Counted from the first letter of the stretch, positions 8,127-16,136 are shown. The stretch: 41,132 nt of DNA from Candidatus Aminicenantota bacterium (GCA_029938635.1 JAOZUQ010000021.1:1-41132); one strand, 5' to 3'. Notes: generated by a model from the letters alone, not told the origin. Translations and numbers: made by a program.

Positions 8127-9005
8127 ATGAGAGAAGCAAGAATAACCTGGAAAGGTGCTTTGCATCATGTGATGAACAGAGGGCTTAATAAACAGCAAAT
8201 TTTCTCTGAAAATAAAATGAAAAAAAAATATATTGAATTAATGGCTGAAAAATCTGAAAAGTACAATATACGAATTTTTGCTTATTGTATTATGAATAAT
8301 CATTTTCATTTTGCACTTGAAAACACTTCGGGAAATCTATCCAATTTCATGAAGAGTCTTAATGGCAATTATGGCCAGTATTATAGAAAATTCACCAATT
8401 CAAAGGGATATGTATTTGAGGATAGATTTAAATCGACTTTAATCCAGGATGAGAGCTATCTCACGACTCTTATAATGTATATATTTCAAAATCCTGAAAG
8501 ATCTAGTTATGTTTCAAATCCATTTGAATATCGATGGTCAAGCATTTGTAGTTATTTCAATTCAAAAAGAGACCCTTTTCTTTCTAAAGAGATGGTTGAA
8601 GAATTTTTTTTATCTAGAACAAATTTTATTAATGCCGTATCAGACAAAAAGATCAAAAAATTGGAGGAGCAGATGATAAGAAGATCAAGATTCTTTGGAG
8701 ACAAGTTTTTGTTTTCAGAAAACAATGGAATCTGTAATGAAGCGGGTCTAAATTTTCTTGTTGGTTTCACTCTTGCTGAATCAGTCAAAAATACTATTAC
8801 TGAGTTTGAAATTTTTCATTCAATACATCTTGATGAAATAGATCTAAAATCCCATAAAGGTAAAAAACTAAGAAGATTGTTTCTTGTTGATATTAAGGAA
8901 AAAGGAGCCCTAGAGTATAGCGAAATTTGTAAAATGAAGCTGTTTTCAGAATTTGATGTTAATTCTCTACGAGTGTTATATCATAGGGCAAAAAATGAAA
9001 TTTAA
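8127..9005 (+). CDS. REP-associated tyrosine transposase (RAYT, IS200-like Y1 family)
   Basis: 292 residues. The N-terminal half is the Y1 transposase domain. It shows the family opening REARITWKGALHHVMNRGLN, the metal-binding HFH motif at 59-61 in YCIMNNHFHFALE, GYVFEDRFKS near 94-103, and the MYIFQNPERSSYV segment with the likely nucleophile Tyr118. EYRWSS near 135 is also typical. The enzyme nicks and joins single-stranded REP hairpins. The C-terminal 130 residues are a separate basic domain ending in a possible helix-turn-helix, as in long RAYT variants. The gene is visibly more AT-rich than its neighbours, which fits acquisition. No strong ribosome site is seen, so expression may be low. 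Confidence 0.9.
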   Translation: MREARITWKGALHHVMNRGLNKQQIFSENKMKKKYIELMAEKSEKYNIRIFAYCIMNNHFHFALENTSGNLSNFMKSLNGNYGQYYRKFTNSKGYVFEDRFKSTLIQDESYLTTLIMYIFQNPERSSYVSNPFEYRWSSICSYFNSKRDPFLSKEMVEEFFLSRTNFINAVSDKKIKKLEEQMIRRSRFFGDKFLFSENNGICNEAGLNFLVGFTLAESVKNTITEFEIFHSIHLDEIDLKSHKGKKLRRLFLVDIKEKGALEYSEICKMKLFSEFDVNSLRVLYHRAKNEI

Positions 9006-9014
9006 AAAAATAAT

Positions 9015-9047
9015 AAAAAGGTACCGTCCCCAAGTGTTACATTTTAT
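9015..9047 (-). repeat. REP-like repeat, right copy
   Basis: Read on the minus strand it is AAAATGTAACACTTGGGG then ACGGTACC and a T run. It abuts and overlaps the TAA stop of the minus-strand aminotransferase gene, and forms the inverted partner of 8072-8104. Confidence 0.85.
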
Positions 9048-10156
9048 ACAGATGATTTTATGGCGTCGATCACCTTGTCCTGGTCATCTCTTGTCAGGTA
9101 GGGGTGGAATGGGATGCTGAATATCTCGCTTGCACACTTCTCACTAATAGGGAAATCTCCTTTATTCAGTCCTAATGAAGTGAATGCCTCTTGCAGGTGG
9201 AGCGGAATAGGGTAGTAGATCGCGACCGGGATCCCGGCTTCTTTTAGTTTCTCAATGATCTTGTCCCTGTCAGGGTGGAGCATTGCATATTGAGCCCAGG
9301 CCGAAATATTGTGTGATTCAACTACAGGTACTTTTACTATATCTTTTAATTCTTCATTGTATCTTTTTGCAACCATTTGCCTCAGCTTGATTTCTTCATC
9401 AAATATTTCAAACTTCGCAAGGAGTACTGCCGCCTGAATAGTGTCCAGTCTCCCGTTAAGGCCTACTCTTATGTTGTTATACTTATCAGATCCGCTTCCA
9501 TGTACCCTGATCGAAAGTATTTTCTGATAAAGATCATCATCATTTGTAAATATCATACCTCCGTCGCCATATGCACCGAGTGGTTTAGCCGGGAAAAAAC
9601 TTGTAGAAGCAACATCGGTAAGTGAGCATGCCCTTTTCCCGTTATATGTTGCGCCGAAACTTTGAGCAGCATCCTCAATAACAAACAGATCATATTTTTT
9701 TGCGATCTTATTTATCTTGTCATAATCAGCAGCCTGTCCGAAAAGGTCTACCGGAAGTATCCCTTTGGGAGTTAATTTACCTTCTTGTTTTGTTTTAATT
9801 ATTGCTTCTTCGAGTTTTTCAATATCAATATTAAAAGTTTCAGGATCAATATCAGCAAAAACCGGAGTTCCACCAAGTAATTGAATTACTTCTGCAGTAG
9901 CGATAAAAGTGAAAGGAGTAGTAAATACTGCATCTCCCGGGCCGATATCATATGCCATGAGGGGGATCAGAAGAGCATCAGTTCCACTTGCAACACCAAT
10001 TGCATGTTTAACTCCGCAATACTTAGCAAGGGTTGATTCCAATTCTTTTATTTCGGGACCCATAATATATTTCCCATGATCAAGTACATTATTTATATTT
10101 AGCTCGATCTTCTCTCTTATCCTGTCCTGTTGTGTCTTTAGATCAATAAATTGCAT
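9044..10156 (-). CDS. wbpE: DegT/DnrJ/EryC1-family sugar aminotransferase (WbpE-like)
   Basis: 370 residues, full length for this PLP fold-type I family. EDAAQSFGA is at 161-169 and the Schiff-base lysine is Lys191 in FFPAKPLGAYGDGG. Early GVASGTDAL (54-62) binds the cofactor phosphate. These enzymes transaminate 3-keto or 4-keto nucleotide sugars. With the neighbouring WbpD-like and WbpB-like genes the likely step is conversion of UDP-2-acetamido-3-keto-glucuronate to the 3-amino sugar, as for WbpE. An AAGGAG site precedes the ATG. It is the last gene of the minus-strand set and is separated from the acetyltransferase gene by 143 bases holding a REP copy and a possible promoter. Substrate assignment is from context. 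Confidence 0.85.
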   Translation of the reverse strand: MQFIDLKTQQDRIREKIELNINNVLDHGKYIMGPEIKELESTLAKYCGVKHAIGVASGTDALLIPLMAYDIGPGDAVFTTPFTFIATAEVIQLLGGTPVFADIDPETFNIDIEKLEEAIIKTKQEGKLTPKGILPVDLFGQAADYDKINKIAKKYDLFVIEDAAQSFGATYNGKRACSLTDVASTSFFPAKPLGAYGDGGMIFTNDDDLYQKILSIRVHGSGSDKYNNIRVGLNGRLDTIQAAVLLAKFEIFDEEIKLRQMVAKRYNEELKDIVKVPVVESHNISAWAQYAMLHPDRDKIIEKLKEAGIPVAIYYPIPLHLQEAFTSLGLNKGDFPISEKCASEIFSIPFHPYLTRDDQDKVIDAIKSSV

Positions 10157-10185
10157 TATTATTCTCCTTGAAAATATTAATTTTT

Positions 10186-10213
10186 ATTTTAACTCAATTT
10201 CTGAAAATAGCAA
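10186..10213 (-). promoter_or_regulatory. Possible promoter of the aminotransferase gene
   Basis: On the minus strand TTGCTA (10208-10213), a 16-base spacer and TAAAAT (10186-10191) stand about 30 bases upstream of the ATG. It would uncouple the gene from the two upstream genes after the REP copy. Pattern match only. Confidence 0.4.
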
Positions 10214-10278
10214 GTGAGAGGGCACTAAAGCTTGTATTTCCAGATTTAGTATGCATGCATCTTGCTGAAAGTTAATAG

Positions 10279-10310
10279 AAAAGGTACCGTCCCCATGTAT
10301 TACATTTTTT
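10279..10310 (-). repeat. REP-like repeat, solo copy
   Basis: Read on the minus strand it is AAAAAATGTAATACATGGGG then ACGGTACC, differing from the RAYT-flanking copies at about two core positions. It supplies the TAA stop of the acetyltransferase gene and has no transposase gene beside it. Confidence 0.8.
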
Positions 10311-10899
10311 CGGAAACGGTGAGTTTGTTTTTTGTGTATTCTCTGCTGCAGCGGGTGCACTTATCTGTTTCTTCTGATCCAGGGTTATTTGTGAGGTTGA
10401 GCTTTTCACCGCATCGGCACATCCATCCTGATATTTTTGCAGGGACACCGGTCACAAGGGCAAAATCGGGGATATCTCTGGTTACAACTGCTCCTGCTCC
10501 TACAAATACATATTTCCCTATTGTATTACCGCAAACGATAGTTGAGTTTGCTCCTAATGAAGCACCTCTTTTTACCAGGGTTTTTACATAGAACTCCTTC
10601 CCCCTCTGAGGGAATTCACATCTTGGATCCAGAATATTTGTGAACACCATAGAAGGGCCGCAGAACACATAGTCCTCCAATTCAACCCCTTCATATATTG
10701 AAACATTGTTTTGTACTTTTATGTTATTCCCGATCGTCACATTATTCCCTACATTTACATTCTGGCCGAAAACACAATTTTTCCCGACCTTTGTTCCGGA
10801 CTGGATATGTGAAAAGTGCCAGACCTTTGTCCCTTCTCCCAATTCAACATTATCATCCACATAACTGCTCTCATGAATAAAATACTTTTTCTCTTCCAT
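10300..10899 (-). CDS. wbpD: WbpD-like UDP-3-amino-uronate N-acetyltransferase with Cys-rich tail
   Basis: 199 residues. Residues about 12-155 are a left-handed beta-helix of hexapeptide repeats. They include KVWHFSHIQSGTKVGKN, FGQNVNVGNNV, VFCGPSMVFTNILDPR and LGANSTIVCGNTIG, which closely follow WbpD/PglD-type acetyltransferases. The family transfers acetyl from acetyl-CoA to the 3-amino group of the UDP-sugar. After the catalytic domain a tail carries Cys161-x-Cys163 and Cys181-x2-Cys184, which looks like a small zinc ribbon. GGAG lies before the ATG. The stop codon falls inside a REP-like repeat. It lies just downstream of the WbpB-like dehydrogenase gene. Confidence 0.88.
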   Translation of the reverse strand: MEEKKYFIHESSYVDDNVELGEGTKVWHFSHIQSGTKVGKNCVFGQNVNVGNNVTIGNNIKVQNNVSIYEGVELEDYVFCGPSMVFTNILDPRCEFPQRGKEFYVKTLVKRGASLGANSTIVCGNTIGKYVFVGAGAVVTRDIPDFALVTGVPAKISGWMCRCGEKLNLTNNPGSEETDKCTRCSREYTKNKLTVSEKM

Positions 10900-10921
10900 T
10901 CTATTCTCCGTGATCGTCCTG

Positions 10922-11884
10922 TTATTTAAGGAAGAATCCTGCTTTTTTCAGGATCCTCAACACCCTGACACCCTCTTTACCATCTGTTTTAGGTTCGCTT
11001 CTATCCGCAATACATTTTATAAAGTGTTTAAGCTCTTCTTCAAGCGGCTGAGTAGTATCAAACTCGACAATCTCTGGTTCAGCTTTGTGAGCAACAGGAA
11101 TATTTCCCTCTTCAAGTTCTATCGTATGGGGATAAAGAAAAAGTTTTTCTTTACTGACATCATCAAAGACAGCCATTTTCTCACTACCGACCACAACAAG
11201 TTTCTGTTCTTTGAAAGGGTGAAGCCAACTAACGAAAATATGGCCTTTTACACCTGAAGTGAATTCCAGTGTTGTCATTGTTGTATCATATATATTCTTG
11301 TTGACATAAGCTCCGCCAAAAGCAGTGATCTCTGCCGGTTCTTCTCCATCCATCAGCATCAGGATAAGAGAAATATCATGAGGGGCAAAACTCCAGAGAA
11401 CATTCTCCTCCGATCTTAATTTCCCGATGTTAAGTCTGTTGGAATAAATATATCTCAATTCACCCAATTCTCCATCATCTATCAATTTTTTCAAACGGAT
11501 GACAGCTGCATGAAATTGAAGGATATGGCCGACCATTAGGACCCTTCCTTTTTCCTCTGCAATTTTCACCAGGTCCTCCCCATTTTCAACTTTCAGGGCT
11601 AATGGTTTCTCTACAAGGACATCTTTGCCGGAGAGGAGATATTTTTTTGCAAGTTCATAATGAAGATGTGCAGGTGCCGCTATAACCACCCCCTTTATAT
11701 CTGGATCTTCCAGAATTTCCTTCTCGTCAGAAGTAAATTTTACATCCGGATGATCCGATCTTCTGAGGCTGATCATCTCCTCCGATAGTTCCAACACCGA
11801 ATGGAGAACTCCGAGATTTTTAAGATTCTTGAGATGATTTTTCCCCCAGTTTCCTGCGCCGATAAGAGCAATGCTGCCTGTCAT
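10922..11884 (-). CDS. wbpB: Gfo/Idh/MocA oxidoreductase (WbpB-like)
   Basis: 320 residues. An N-terminal Rossmann domain opens with LIGAGNWGKNH (8-17) and has the family EKP motif at 92-94 (VLVEKPLAL). A C-terminal alpha/beta domain holds SFAPHD at 165-170, where His169 is in the usual catalytic position. Such enzymes oxidise or reduce sugars with NAD(H). Next to WbpD- and WbpE-like genes the probable reaction is 3-oxidation of UDP-GlcNAcA. WbpA, which makes UDP-GlcNAcA, is not in this window. AAGGAG precedes the ATG, and an extended -10 promoter lies about 45 bases upstream. First gene of the minus-strand set. Confidence 0.87.
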   Translation of the reverse strand: MTGSIALIGAGNWGKNHLKNLKNLGVLHSVLELSEEMISLRRSDHPDVKFTSDEKEILEDPDIKGVVIAAPAHLHYELAKKYLLSGKDVLVEKPLALKVENGEDLVKIAEEKGRVLMVGHILQFHAAVIRLKKLIDDGELGELRYIYSNRLNIGKLRSEENVLWSFAPHDISLILMLMDGEEPAEITAFGGAYVNKNIYDTTMTTLEFTSGVKGHIFVSWLHPFKEQKLVVVGSEKMAVFDDVSKEKLFLYPHTIELEEGNIPVAHKAEPEIVEFDTTQPLEEELKHFIKCIADRSEPKTDGKEGVRVLRILKKAGFFLK

Positions 11885-11925
11885 ATTTCTCTCCTTTCAA
11901 TCTGTAAGTGGAATATTGAAGAATA

Positions 11926-11934
11926 ATTATAACA
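11926..11934 (-). promoter_or_regulatory. Extended -10 promoter of the wbpB-D-E set
   Basis: The minus strand reads TGTTATAAT, an extended -10 with a perfect TATAAT. The -35 region is weak, as is common for extended -10 promoters. It lies about 40 bases before the wbpB-like ATG. Confidence 0.5.
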
Positions 11935-12014
11935 GAATTTCAATTAGTAATAAGTTATTTCGGAGGTAAAAAATGATAATATTCCGGCACTTGATTTTTC
12001 ACCCGGTATTAAAA

Positions 12015-12023
12015 TGATATAAT
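12015..12023 (+). promoter_or_regulatory. Extended -10 promoter of the MDR oxidoreductase gene
   Basis: TGATATAAT is an extended -10. A weak -35 (TTTTCA, 11996-12001) lies 16 bases before the TATAAT. Transcription would begin near 12030, directly before the GGAG ribosome site and the ATG at 12040. Confidence 0.5.
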
Positions 12024-12039
12024 ACCTGATGGAGAAAAC

Positions 12040-12984
12040 ATGAGATCAATAATTTATAATAAATATGGCGGCCCGGAAGTTTTCGAGGTTGCGGATGTAG
12101 AAAAACCGGAACCGGGTGCGAATAGTATTCTGGTCAGAGTAAAAGCATCATCGATAAATCCGGTGGATTATAAGGTCCGGCGGGGGGATATGAAGGTCCT
12201 GAGCGGGAAGAAATTTCCCAAAAATGCCGGAGCAGATTTTGCAGGTGTTATTGAAAATGCAGGAGAAAATGTTGCCGGTTATAGAAAAGGGGATGAGATT
12301 TATGGATTTCTGAATCCGATGAAAGGTGGAGCATATTCAGACTATCTCATTGCTGATCCTGCCAATGTATCACTGAAGCCTGAAAAGTTTTCATTTGAGC
12401 AGGCTGCATCAATGCCGATAGCAGCACTTACCGCTCTTCAAGCATTAAATTATCTTGGTAACGTAAATGAGGGGAGTACTGTCCTTGTTAATGGTGCAAC
12501 TGGTGGCGTAGGCTCATTTGCAGTACAGCTGGCAAAAGCTCTGGGAGCTGAAGTTACAGGGATCTGCAGTGAAGATAATATGAAATTGTGTAAAGATCTC
12601 GGTGCAGATGAGGTTTTTAATTATGCAGAAGAAGATTTAAACAGATCAGGCAGGAAATTTGATGTTTTCTTCGATGCTGCCGCTAAATCAACTTTCTCAA
12701 AAAGTAAAAAATTTGTAAATAGCAGAGGTATATATATAACGACGATTCCGGGATTTGGTATTATTATAAACAGGTTATTTAATTTTCTTCCGTTTAAAAA
12801 GAAATCGAAAATCATTATGGTGAAATCTTCCGGAATCGACCTTGCCATCATGACAGGTTTTGCAATGACCGAAACGCTGGAACCGGTGATCGCAAAGTCA
12901 TTTAAACTTGAAGATGTTGCAGATGCACAGGAATTAGCAGAAAGCGGGAAATTCAGAGGCAAGATAGTTGTTAAAATTGATTGA
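12040..12984 (+). CDS. Zinc-independent medium-chain dehydrogenase/quinone oxidoreductase
   Basis: 314 residues of the MDR superfamily, quinone oxidoreductase branch. The N-terminal GroES-like domain holds INPVDYKVRRG and NAGADFAGVIENAG. The Rossmann motif NGATGGVGSFAVQLAKALGA starts at 151 and is typical of NADPH-binding members. The Cys/His zinc ligands of alcohol dehydrogenases are absent, so it should reduce quinones or activated enals/enones with NADPH. TGGAG precedes the ATG and a promoter is present. It is followed after 48 bases by the epimerase gene and may be co-transcribed, without an obvious metabolic link. Confidence 0.85.
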   Translation: MRSIIYNKYGGPEVFEVADVEKPEPGANSILVRVKASSINPVDYKVRRGDMKVLSGKKFPKNAGADFAGVIENAGENVAGYRKGDEIYGFLNPMKGGAYSDYLIADPANVSLKPEKFSFEQAASMPIAALTALQALNYLGNVNEGSTVLVNGATGGVGSFAVQLAKALGAEVTGICSEDNMKLCKDLGADEVFNYAEEDLNRSGRKFDVFFDAAAKSTFSKSKKFVNSRGIYITTIPGFGIIINRLFNFLPFKKKSKIIMVKSSGIDLAIMTGFAMTETLEPVIAKSFKLEDVADAQELAESGKFRGKIVVKID

Positions 12985-13032
12985 TTTGCAGAAAGATTTA
13001 GTTTAATATTCAGCATCTGTCCGGAGGTGAAA

Positions 13033-13437
13033 ATGATAAAAAAAGTAGATCATATAGCAATTGCAGTAAGTGACCTTAACAAGGAGATAGAGGTATATAA
13101 GAATATACCCGGATTTGAGTTCAGTGGAACAGAAGTAGTAGAGGAACAAAAAGTGACAGTCGCTTTTTTCAAAGTAGGGGACATTTTTATCGAACTTCTC
13201 GAGCCACTCTCTGATGATTCGCCAATATCTAAATTTATAGAAAAGAGAGGGGGCGGTTTACACCATATTGCTTATGAAGTTGATGACATTAAGAAGGAGA
13301 TCACTTCACTCGAAGAGAAAGGGATAAGGATGCTTGATAAGGAACCCAGGACAGGAGCACATAAAGCCAGGATCGCCTTTGCTCACCCTAAAGACTTTTC
13401 CGGAGTATTAACCGAACTAAAAGAAAAGGGGGAATGA
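13033..13437 (+). CDS. mce: Methylmalonyl-CoA epimerase
   Basis: 134 residues, the usual size. It converts (S)- to (R)-methylmalonyl-CoA, feeding the B12-dependent mutase. The protein has two VOC (glyoxalase-fold) halves: VDHIAIAVSDLNKEIEVYKN at the start with metal ligand His7, FIELLEPLSDDSPISKFIEK in the middle, and GGGLHHIAYEVDDI then the C-terminal GVLTELKEK with the last glutamate ligand. The start is ATG 13033 because GGAGGTG lies right before it; a GTG at 13027 would fall within that ribosome site. It is 23 kb from the mutase genes in this window and followed after seven bases by a GH57 gene. Confidence 0.93.
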   Translation: MIKKVDHIAIAVSDLNKEIEVYKNIPGFEFSGTEVVEEQKVTVAFFKVGDIFIELLEPLSDDSPISKFIEKRGGGLHHIAYEVDDIKKEITSLEEKGIRMLDKEPRTGAHKARIAFAHPKDFSGVLTELKEKGE

Positions 13438-13444
13438 TCCCCCT

Positions 13445-15547
13445 ATGGTAAAACTTGTTTTATTGTGGCATATGCATCAGCCATGGTATGTAGCTCCATT
13501 CACCGGCCGTTTTGAACTTCCATGGGCGAGAATCCATTCTATTAAAGATTATTATGGAATGGCGAAACTCCTGGAGGAATTCCCTGGTATTAAAGCAACT
13601 TTCAACCTTGTCCCTTCACTTCTCAGACAGATCGAACTCTATCTGGAAGGGAGGAAGGACAGATTTCAGGAAGTATTTGAGATCAACCCTGAAAATATGA
13701 CAAATGAACAGGCAGCTTTCCTGGTGAAGAATTTCTTCTCAGCAAATTTTGATAATCATATCAAACCATTCCCGAGGTACAATTTTCTTCACAACAAAAT
13801 GTCAGAAAAAGGAGGGCGAAATTATACCGGAAAATGGAGAGAGATATTTTCAGACAATGAATTGACAGATCTTCAGGTATGGTTCTCTTTATCAAATATT
13901 GATCAGTATTACAGGGAAAATGATGACAGGGTAAAAGATCTTATAAAGAAGGGAGAGGGTTTTAATGATAGCGATAAAAAAATGATCAGTGCTATTGAGC
14001 TTGAAATAATGGGGAAGATAATTCCGCTCTACAAGGAATTATGGGAAAAAGAAAATATAGAAATTTCCACTACTCCTTACTACCATCCGATTCTACCTCT
14101 TCTTATAGATCCTCAATTAGGGCGGTCCGCAGATCCGACTTTGCCTGAGTATAACCTGAATTTTAATTGGAAAGAGGATGCTGAACTACAGGTCAGTAAA
14201 GGCCTTGTATATATGGAGAAAACTTTTGACAGGAAACCTGATGGGATCTGGCCTTCCGAAGGCAGCCTTTCTGAAGATGTGATCGGGATATTAGAAAACA
14301 ATGGAATTAAGTGGACTGCTACCGATGAAAAAATAATTGAAAGATCTCTGGATAAATCGGGAACCAGACCCGGTGAAACAGGGAATGCAAAATTCATGCC
14401 CTGGACCCTGAGAAATGGGAATATAAAAATGTTTTTCAGAGATAATTATATTTCTGATCTGATAGGGTTCCACTATAAGAACTGGGACCAGAAAGAAGCG
14501 GCGAGAGACTTGTATAATAAAATAGAAGCTGTCGGAGAAGGGAGAAAAGAGGAGATTATCCTCCCGGTGATTCTTGATGGAGAAAATGCCTGGGAATTCT
14601 ATAGTGATAGCGGCAGGGAGTTTCTCAGAGAATTTTATTCACTGGTAGAGAAAAGTGAAAAGGTGGATATGATAACTTTCTCCGAAGCAACTTCAATCCG
14701 GGCCGGTAATCTGAATAAGTTTTCCGCCGGTTCCTGGATAAACGGGAATTTCAATATCTGGATCGGTGATGAAGATGACAGGAAAGGTTGGGAATTGATA
14801 AGGATCGTAAAAGAATTGATAGAAAGGAATAGAGATAGTATTCCGGACGAACTTATTCCTGAAATAATGGAAAATATCCTGATAGCTGAAGGGAGTGACT
14901 GGTTCTGGTGGTACGGATCAGAAAACCATACTGATGATCTTGAAACATTTGACAGATTATTCAGAGAGAATCTGATCAATGTTTGTAAAACGGCAGATGT
15001 GCCGATCCCGGCTGAACTTGAAATACCCGTATTTGGAAAGATCGAGAAAAGAGATGGTATTAAGAAGAATCCAAACAGGTACCTTTCTCCTGTTATTGAT
15101 GGAAAGGAGACCTCAATTTATGAATGGTTCGGATGCGGGGAGATAGAAACAGGCAATATGGCCAGTGCAATCTATATATCACACCCTGTATTCAGGAAAA
15201 TAAAGTATTGTTTTGATAAAGAGAACCTTTATCTCAATATTGAAATGAAGGATGAGGCTGAAAAGTACATAACAGGAGATCTTTCTTTTGAATTGGAAAT
15301 TGGGAACGGGGATGTCAGGTCAAAAATTTATCTCGAACATGGTGATTTTGAACCCTCATGTTTCTTCGGTTCAATTCTGGAATCCCGAATACCTTTACAT
15401 ATTTTTGAAGGTAAAGAGGGTGATGAGCTGAAGATCATATTTACTATAAAAAAAAGGAATAAGATCTATTCAAATTTTCCGGATCATGGATCTCTCATTA
15501 TCAAAATCCCAACAGAAAGGGATTATGCAATAAACTGGGTTTTATAG
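13445..15547 (+). CDS. Glycoside hydrolase family 57 protein with C-terminal extension
   Basis: 700 residues. The GH57 barrel starts at once (LVLLWHMHQPWYV, conserved region 1 HQP). The likely nucleophile is Glu272 in IWPSEGSLSED and the likely acid/base is Asp378 in ILDGENAWEFY. DWFWWYGSENH near residue 484 is also family-typical. GH57 enzymes act on alpha-glucans (amylase, amylopullulanase, 4-alpha-glucanotransferase, branching). There is no signal peptide, so a cytoplasmic role in glycogen-like polymer turnover is likely. The last roughly 150 residues form an extra beta-rich region of unclear role. No strong ribosome site is seen; the closeness to mce suggests coupling. Confidence 0.88.
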   Translation: MVKLVLLWHMHQPWYVAPFTGRFELPWARIHSIKDYYGMAKLLEEFPGIKATFNLVPSLLRQIELYLEGRKDRFQEVFEINPENMTNEQAAFLVKNFFSANFDNHIKPFPRYNFLHNKMSEKGGRNYTGKWREIFSDNELTDLQVWFSLSNIDQYYRENDDRVKDLIKKGEGFNDSDKKMISAIELEIMGKIIPLYKELWEKENIEISTTPYYHPILPLLIDPQLGRSADPTLPEYNLNFNWKEDAELQVSKGLVYMEKTFDRKPDGIWPSEGSLSEDVIGILENNGIKWTATDEKIIERSLDKSGTRPGETGNAKFMPWTLRNGNIKMFFRDNYISDLIGFHYKNWDQKEAARDLYNKIEAVGEGRKEEIILPVILDGENAWEFYSDSGREFLREFYSLVEKSEKVDMITFSEATSIRAGNLNKFSAGSWINGNFNIWIGDEDDRKGWELIRIVKELIERNRDSIPDELIPEIMENILIAEGSDWFWWYGSENHTDDLETFDRLFRENLINVCKTADVPIPAELEIPVFGKIEKRDGIKKNPNRYLSPVIDGKETSIYEWFGCGEIETGNMASAIYISHPVFRKIKYCFDKENLYLNIEMKDEAEKYITGDLSFELEIGNGDVRSKIYLEHGDFEPSCFFGSILESRIPLHIFEGKEGDELKIIFTIKKRNKIYSNFPDHGSLIIKIPTERDYAINWVL

Positions 15548-15557
15548 AGTCTATAAA

Positions 15558-15579
15558 AAAGAGAACTCACACTCTCTTT
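15558..15579. terminator. Possible hairpin terminator between GH57 and perR
   Basis: AAAGAGA pairs with TCTCTTT across an 8-base loop. On the minus strand the stem is followed by a run of T, so it best serves the perR-like gene. The stem is short and AT-rich. Confidence 0.45.
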
Positions 15580-15596
15580 ACGTACTGGTGATTTCA

Positions 15597-15605
15597 CGTC
15601 CCCAA
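15597..15605 (-). repeat. Possible degenerate REP remnant
   Basis: The minus strand reads TTGGGGACG, the heart of the REP-like repeats, just beyond the stop of the perR-like gene and in the same orientation to a gene end as the full copies. Only nine bases match, so chance is possible. Confidence 0.25.
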
Positions 15606-15618
15606 AAAATATAGACAG

Positions 15619-16041
15619 TTAATGGGAGGGTGTGGATTTGGTGAGGCAGGATTTGCAGATCCCTTTGAAATAGAGGTGTTGTTCTGTGATCTTATGTTCG
15701 TTCAGCTCCGGGATGTCCATTGCCGTCAGATTTGTTTTCAGGTCGTAGATATTTAAGCATTGTTCACATTTGAAGTGAGTATGTATCGATGTGTCGGCAT
15801 CATATCTTGTTTCCTTCTCATCGATAGTTATCATTATTGCTATCCCTTTCTCCATGAAGAGTTCAAGGGTGTTATAGACCGTTGTTTTGGAAAATGTGGG
15901 TATAACCGGGAGCAACTCTTTGTAGATCATGTCTACGGTTGGATGATTTTTCTTTGTTACCAGATATTCATAAACTTTTATACGCTGATAAGATGGCTTT
16001 ATTCCATTAGTAATTAGGTGTTGGCTAATATTCTGTATCAT
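15619..16041 (-). CDS. perR: PerR-type Fur-family peroxide-responsive repressor
   Basis: 140 residues. An N-terminal winged helix (FSKTTVYNTLELF is the recognition region) is followed by a dimer domain. Residues matching the PerR regulatory metal site are His33, Asp81, His87, His89 and Asp100; the Asp at the position of B. subtilis Asp104 favours PerR over Fur. The structural zinc site is Cys92/Cys95 and Cys129/Cys132. PerR proteins repress oxidative-stress genes until peroxide oxidises the metal-bound histidines. GGAG precedes the ATG. A strong promoter overlapped by an AT-rich half-palindrome suggests self-repression. Divergent from uvrB. Assignment is by residue match, not by targets. Confidence 0.83.
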   Translation of the reverse strand: MIQNISQHLITNGIKPSYQRIKVYEYLVTKKNHPTVDMIYKELLPVIPTFSKTTVYNTLELFMEKGIAIMITIDEKETRYDADTSIHTHFKCEQCLNIYDLKTNLTAMDIPELNEHKITEQHLYFKGICKSCLTKSTPSH

Positions 16042-16066
16042 GATTACTCCTAAAATTAATATTATA

Positions 16067-16095
16067 AATATAGTTTAATATCAATTTTATGTCAA
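16067..16095 (-). promoter_or_regulatory. perR promoter with possible PerR box
   Basis: On the minus strand TTGACA (16090-16095), 17 bases, TATATT (16067-16072). Just downstream a perfect PerR half-site TTATAAT followed by a poor second half overlaps the -10/start region, which fits autoregulation. The operator part is tentative. Confidence 0.6.
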
Positions 16096-16107
16096 TCTGC
16101 AAATCTA

Positions 16108-16136
16108 TTGAATTCCATGTCGCACTGAAATAGAAT
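16108..16136 (+). promoter_or_regulatory. uvrB promoter, apparently leaderless
   Basis: TTGAAT (16108-16113), 17 bases, TAGAAT (16131-16136). The ATG of uvrB follows after six bases, so transcription should start at or next to its A. No Shine-Dalgarno is present. Confidence 0.55.

Larger units (their letters stand above)
8072..9047. mobile_element. RAYT unit: transposase gene between inverted REP-like repeats
   Basis: A tyrosine (HUH, IS200-like) transposase gene is framed by two inverted copies of one repeat, 8072-8104 and 9015-9047. They differ by about one base over the 27-base core, which reads AATG(T/A)AACACTTGGGGACGGTACC. This is the arrangement of REP-associated tyrosine transposases. 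The unit lies exactly between the stop of virB11 and the stop of the convergent aminotransferase gene. RAYTs are usually domesticated single-copy genes that mobilise REP sequences rather than themselves. A third repeat copy at 10279-10310 supports that mode here. Confidence 0.85.

Noticed and set aside
10249-10260. ATGCATGCAT palindrome upstream of the aminotransferase promoter as an operator
   Set aside because: Short simple palindrome, single occurrence, no known regulator nearby.
10262-10591. Plus-strand open frame of 109 codons over the solo REP copy and the wbpD-like gene
   Set aside because: It is antisense to a well-supported acetyltransferase gene, has no ribosome site and no recognisable domain.
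13027-13032. GTG at 13027 as the start of the epimerase gene
   Set aside because: It overlaps the GGAGGTG ribosome site that serves the ATG at 13033, which also gives the usual protein length.
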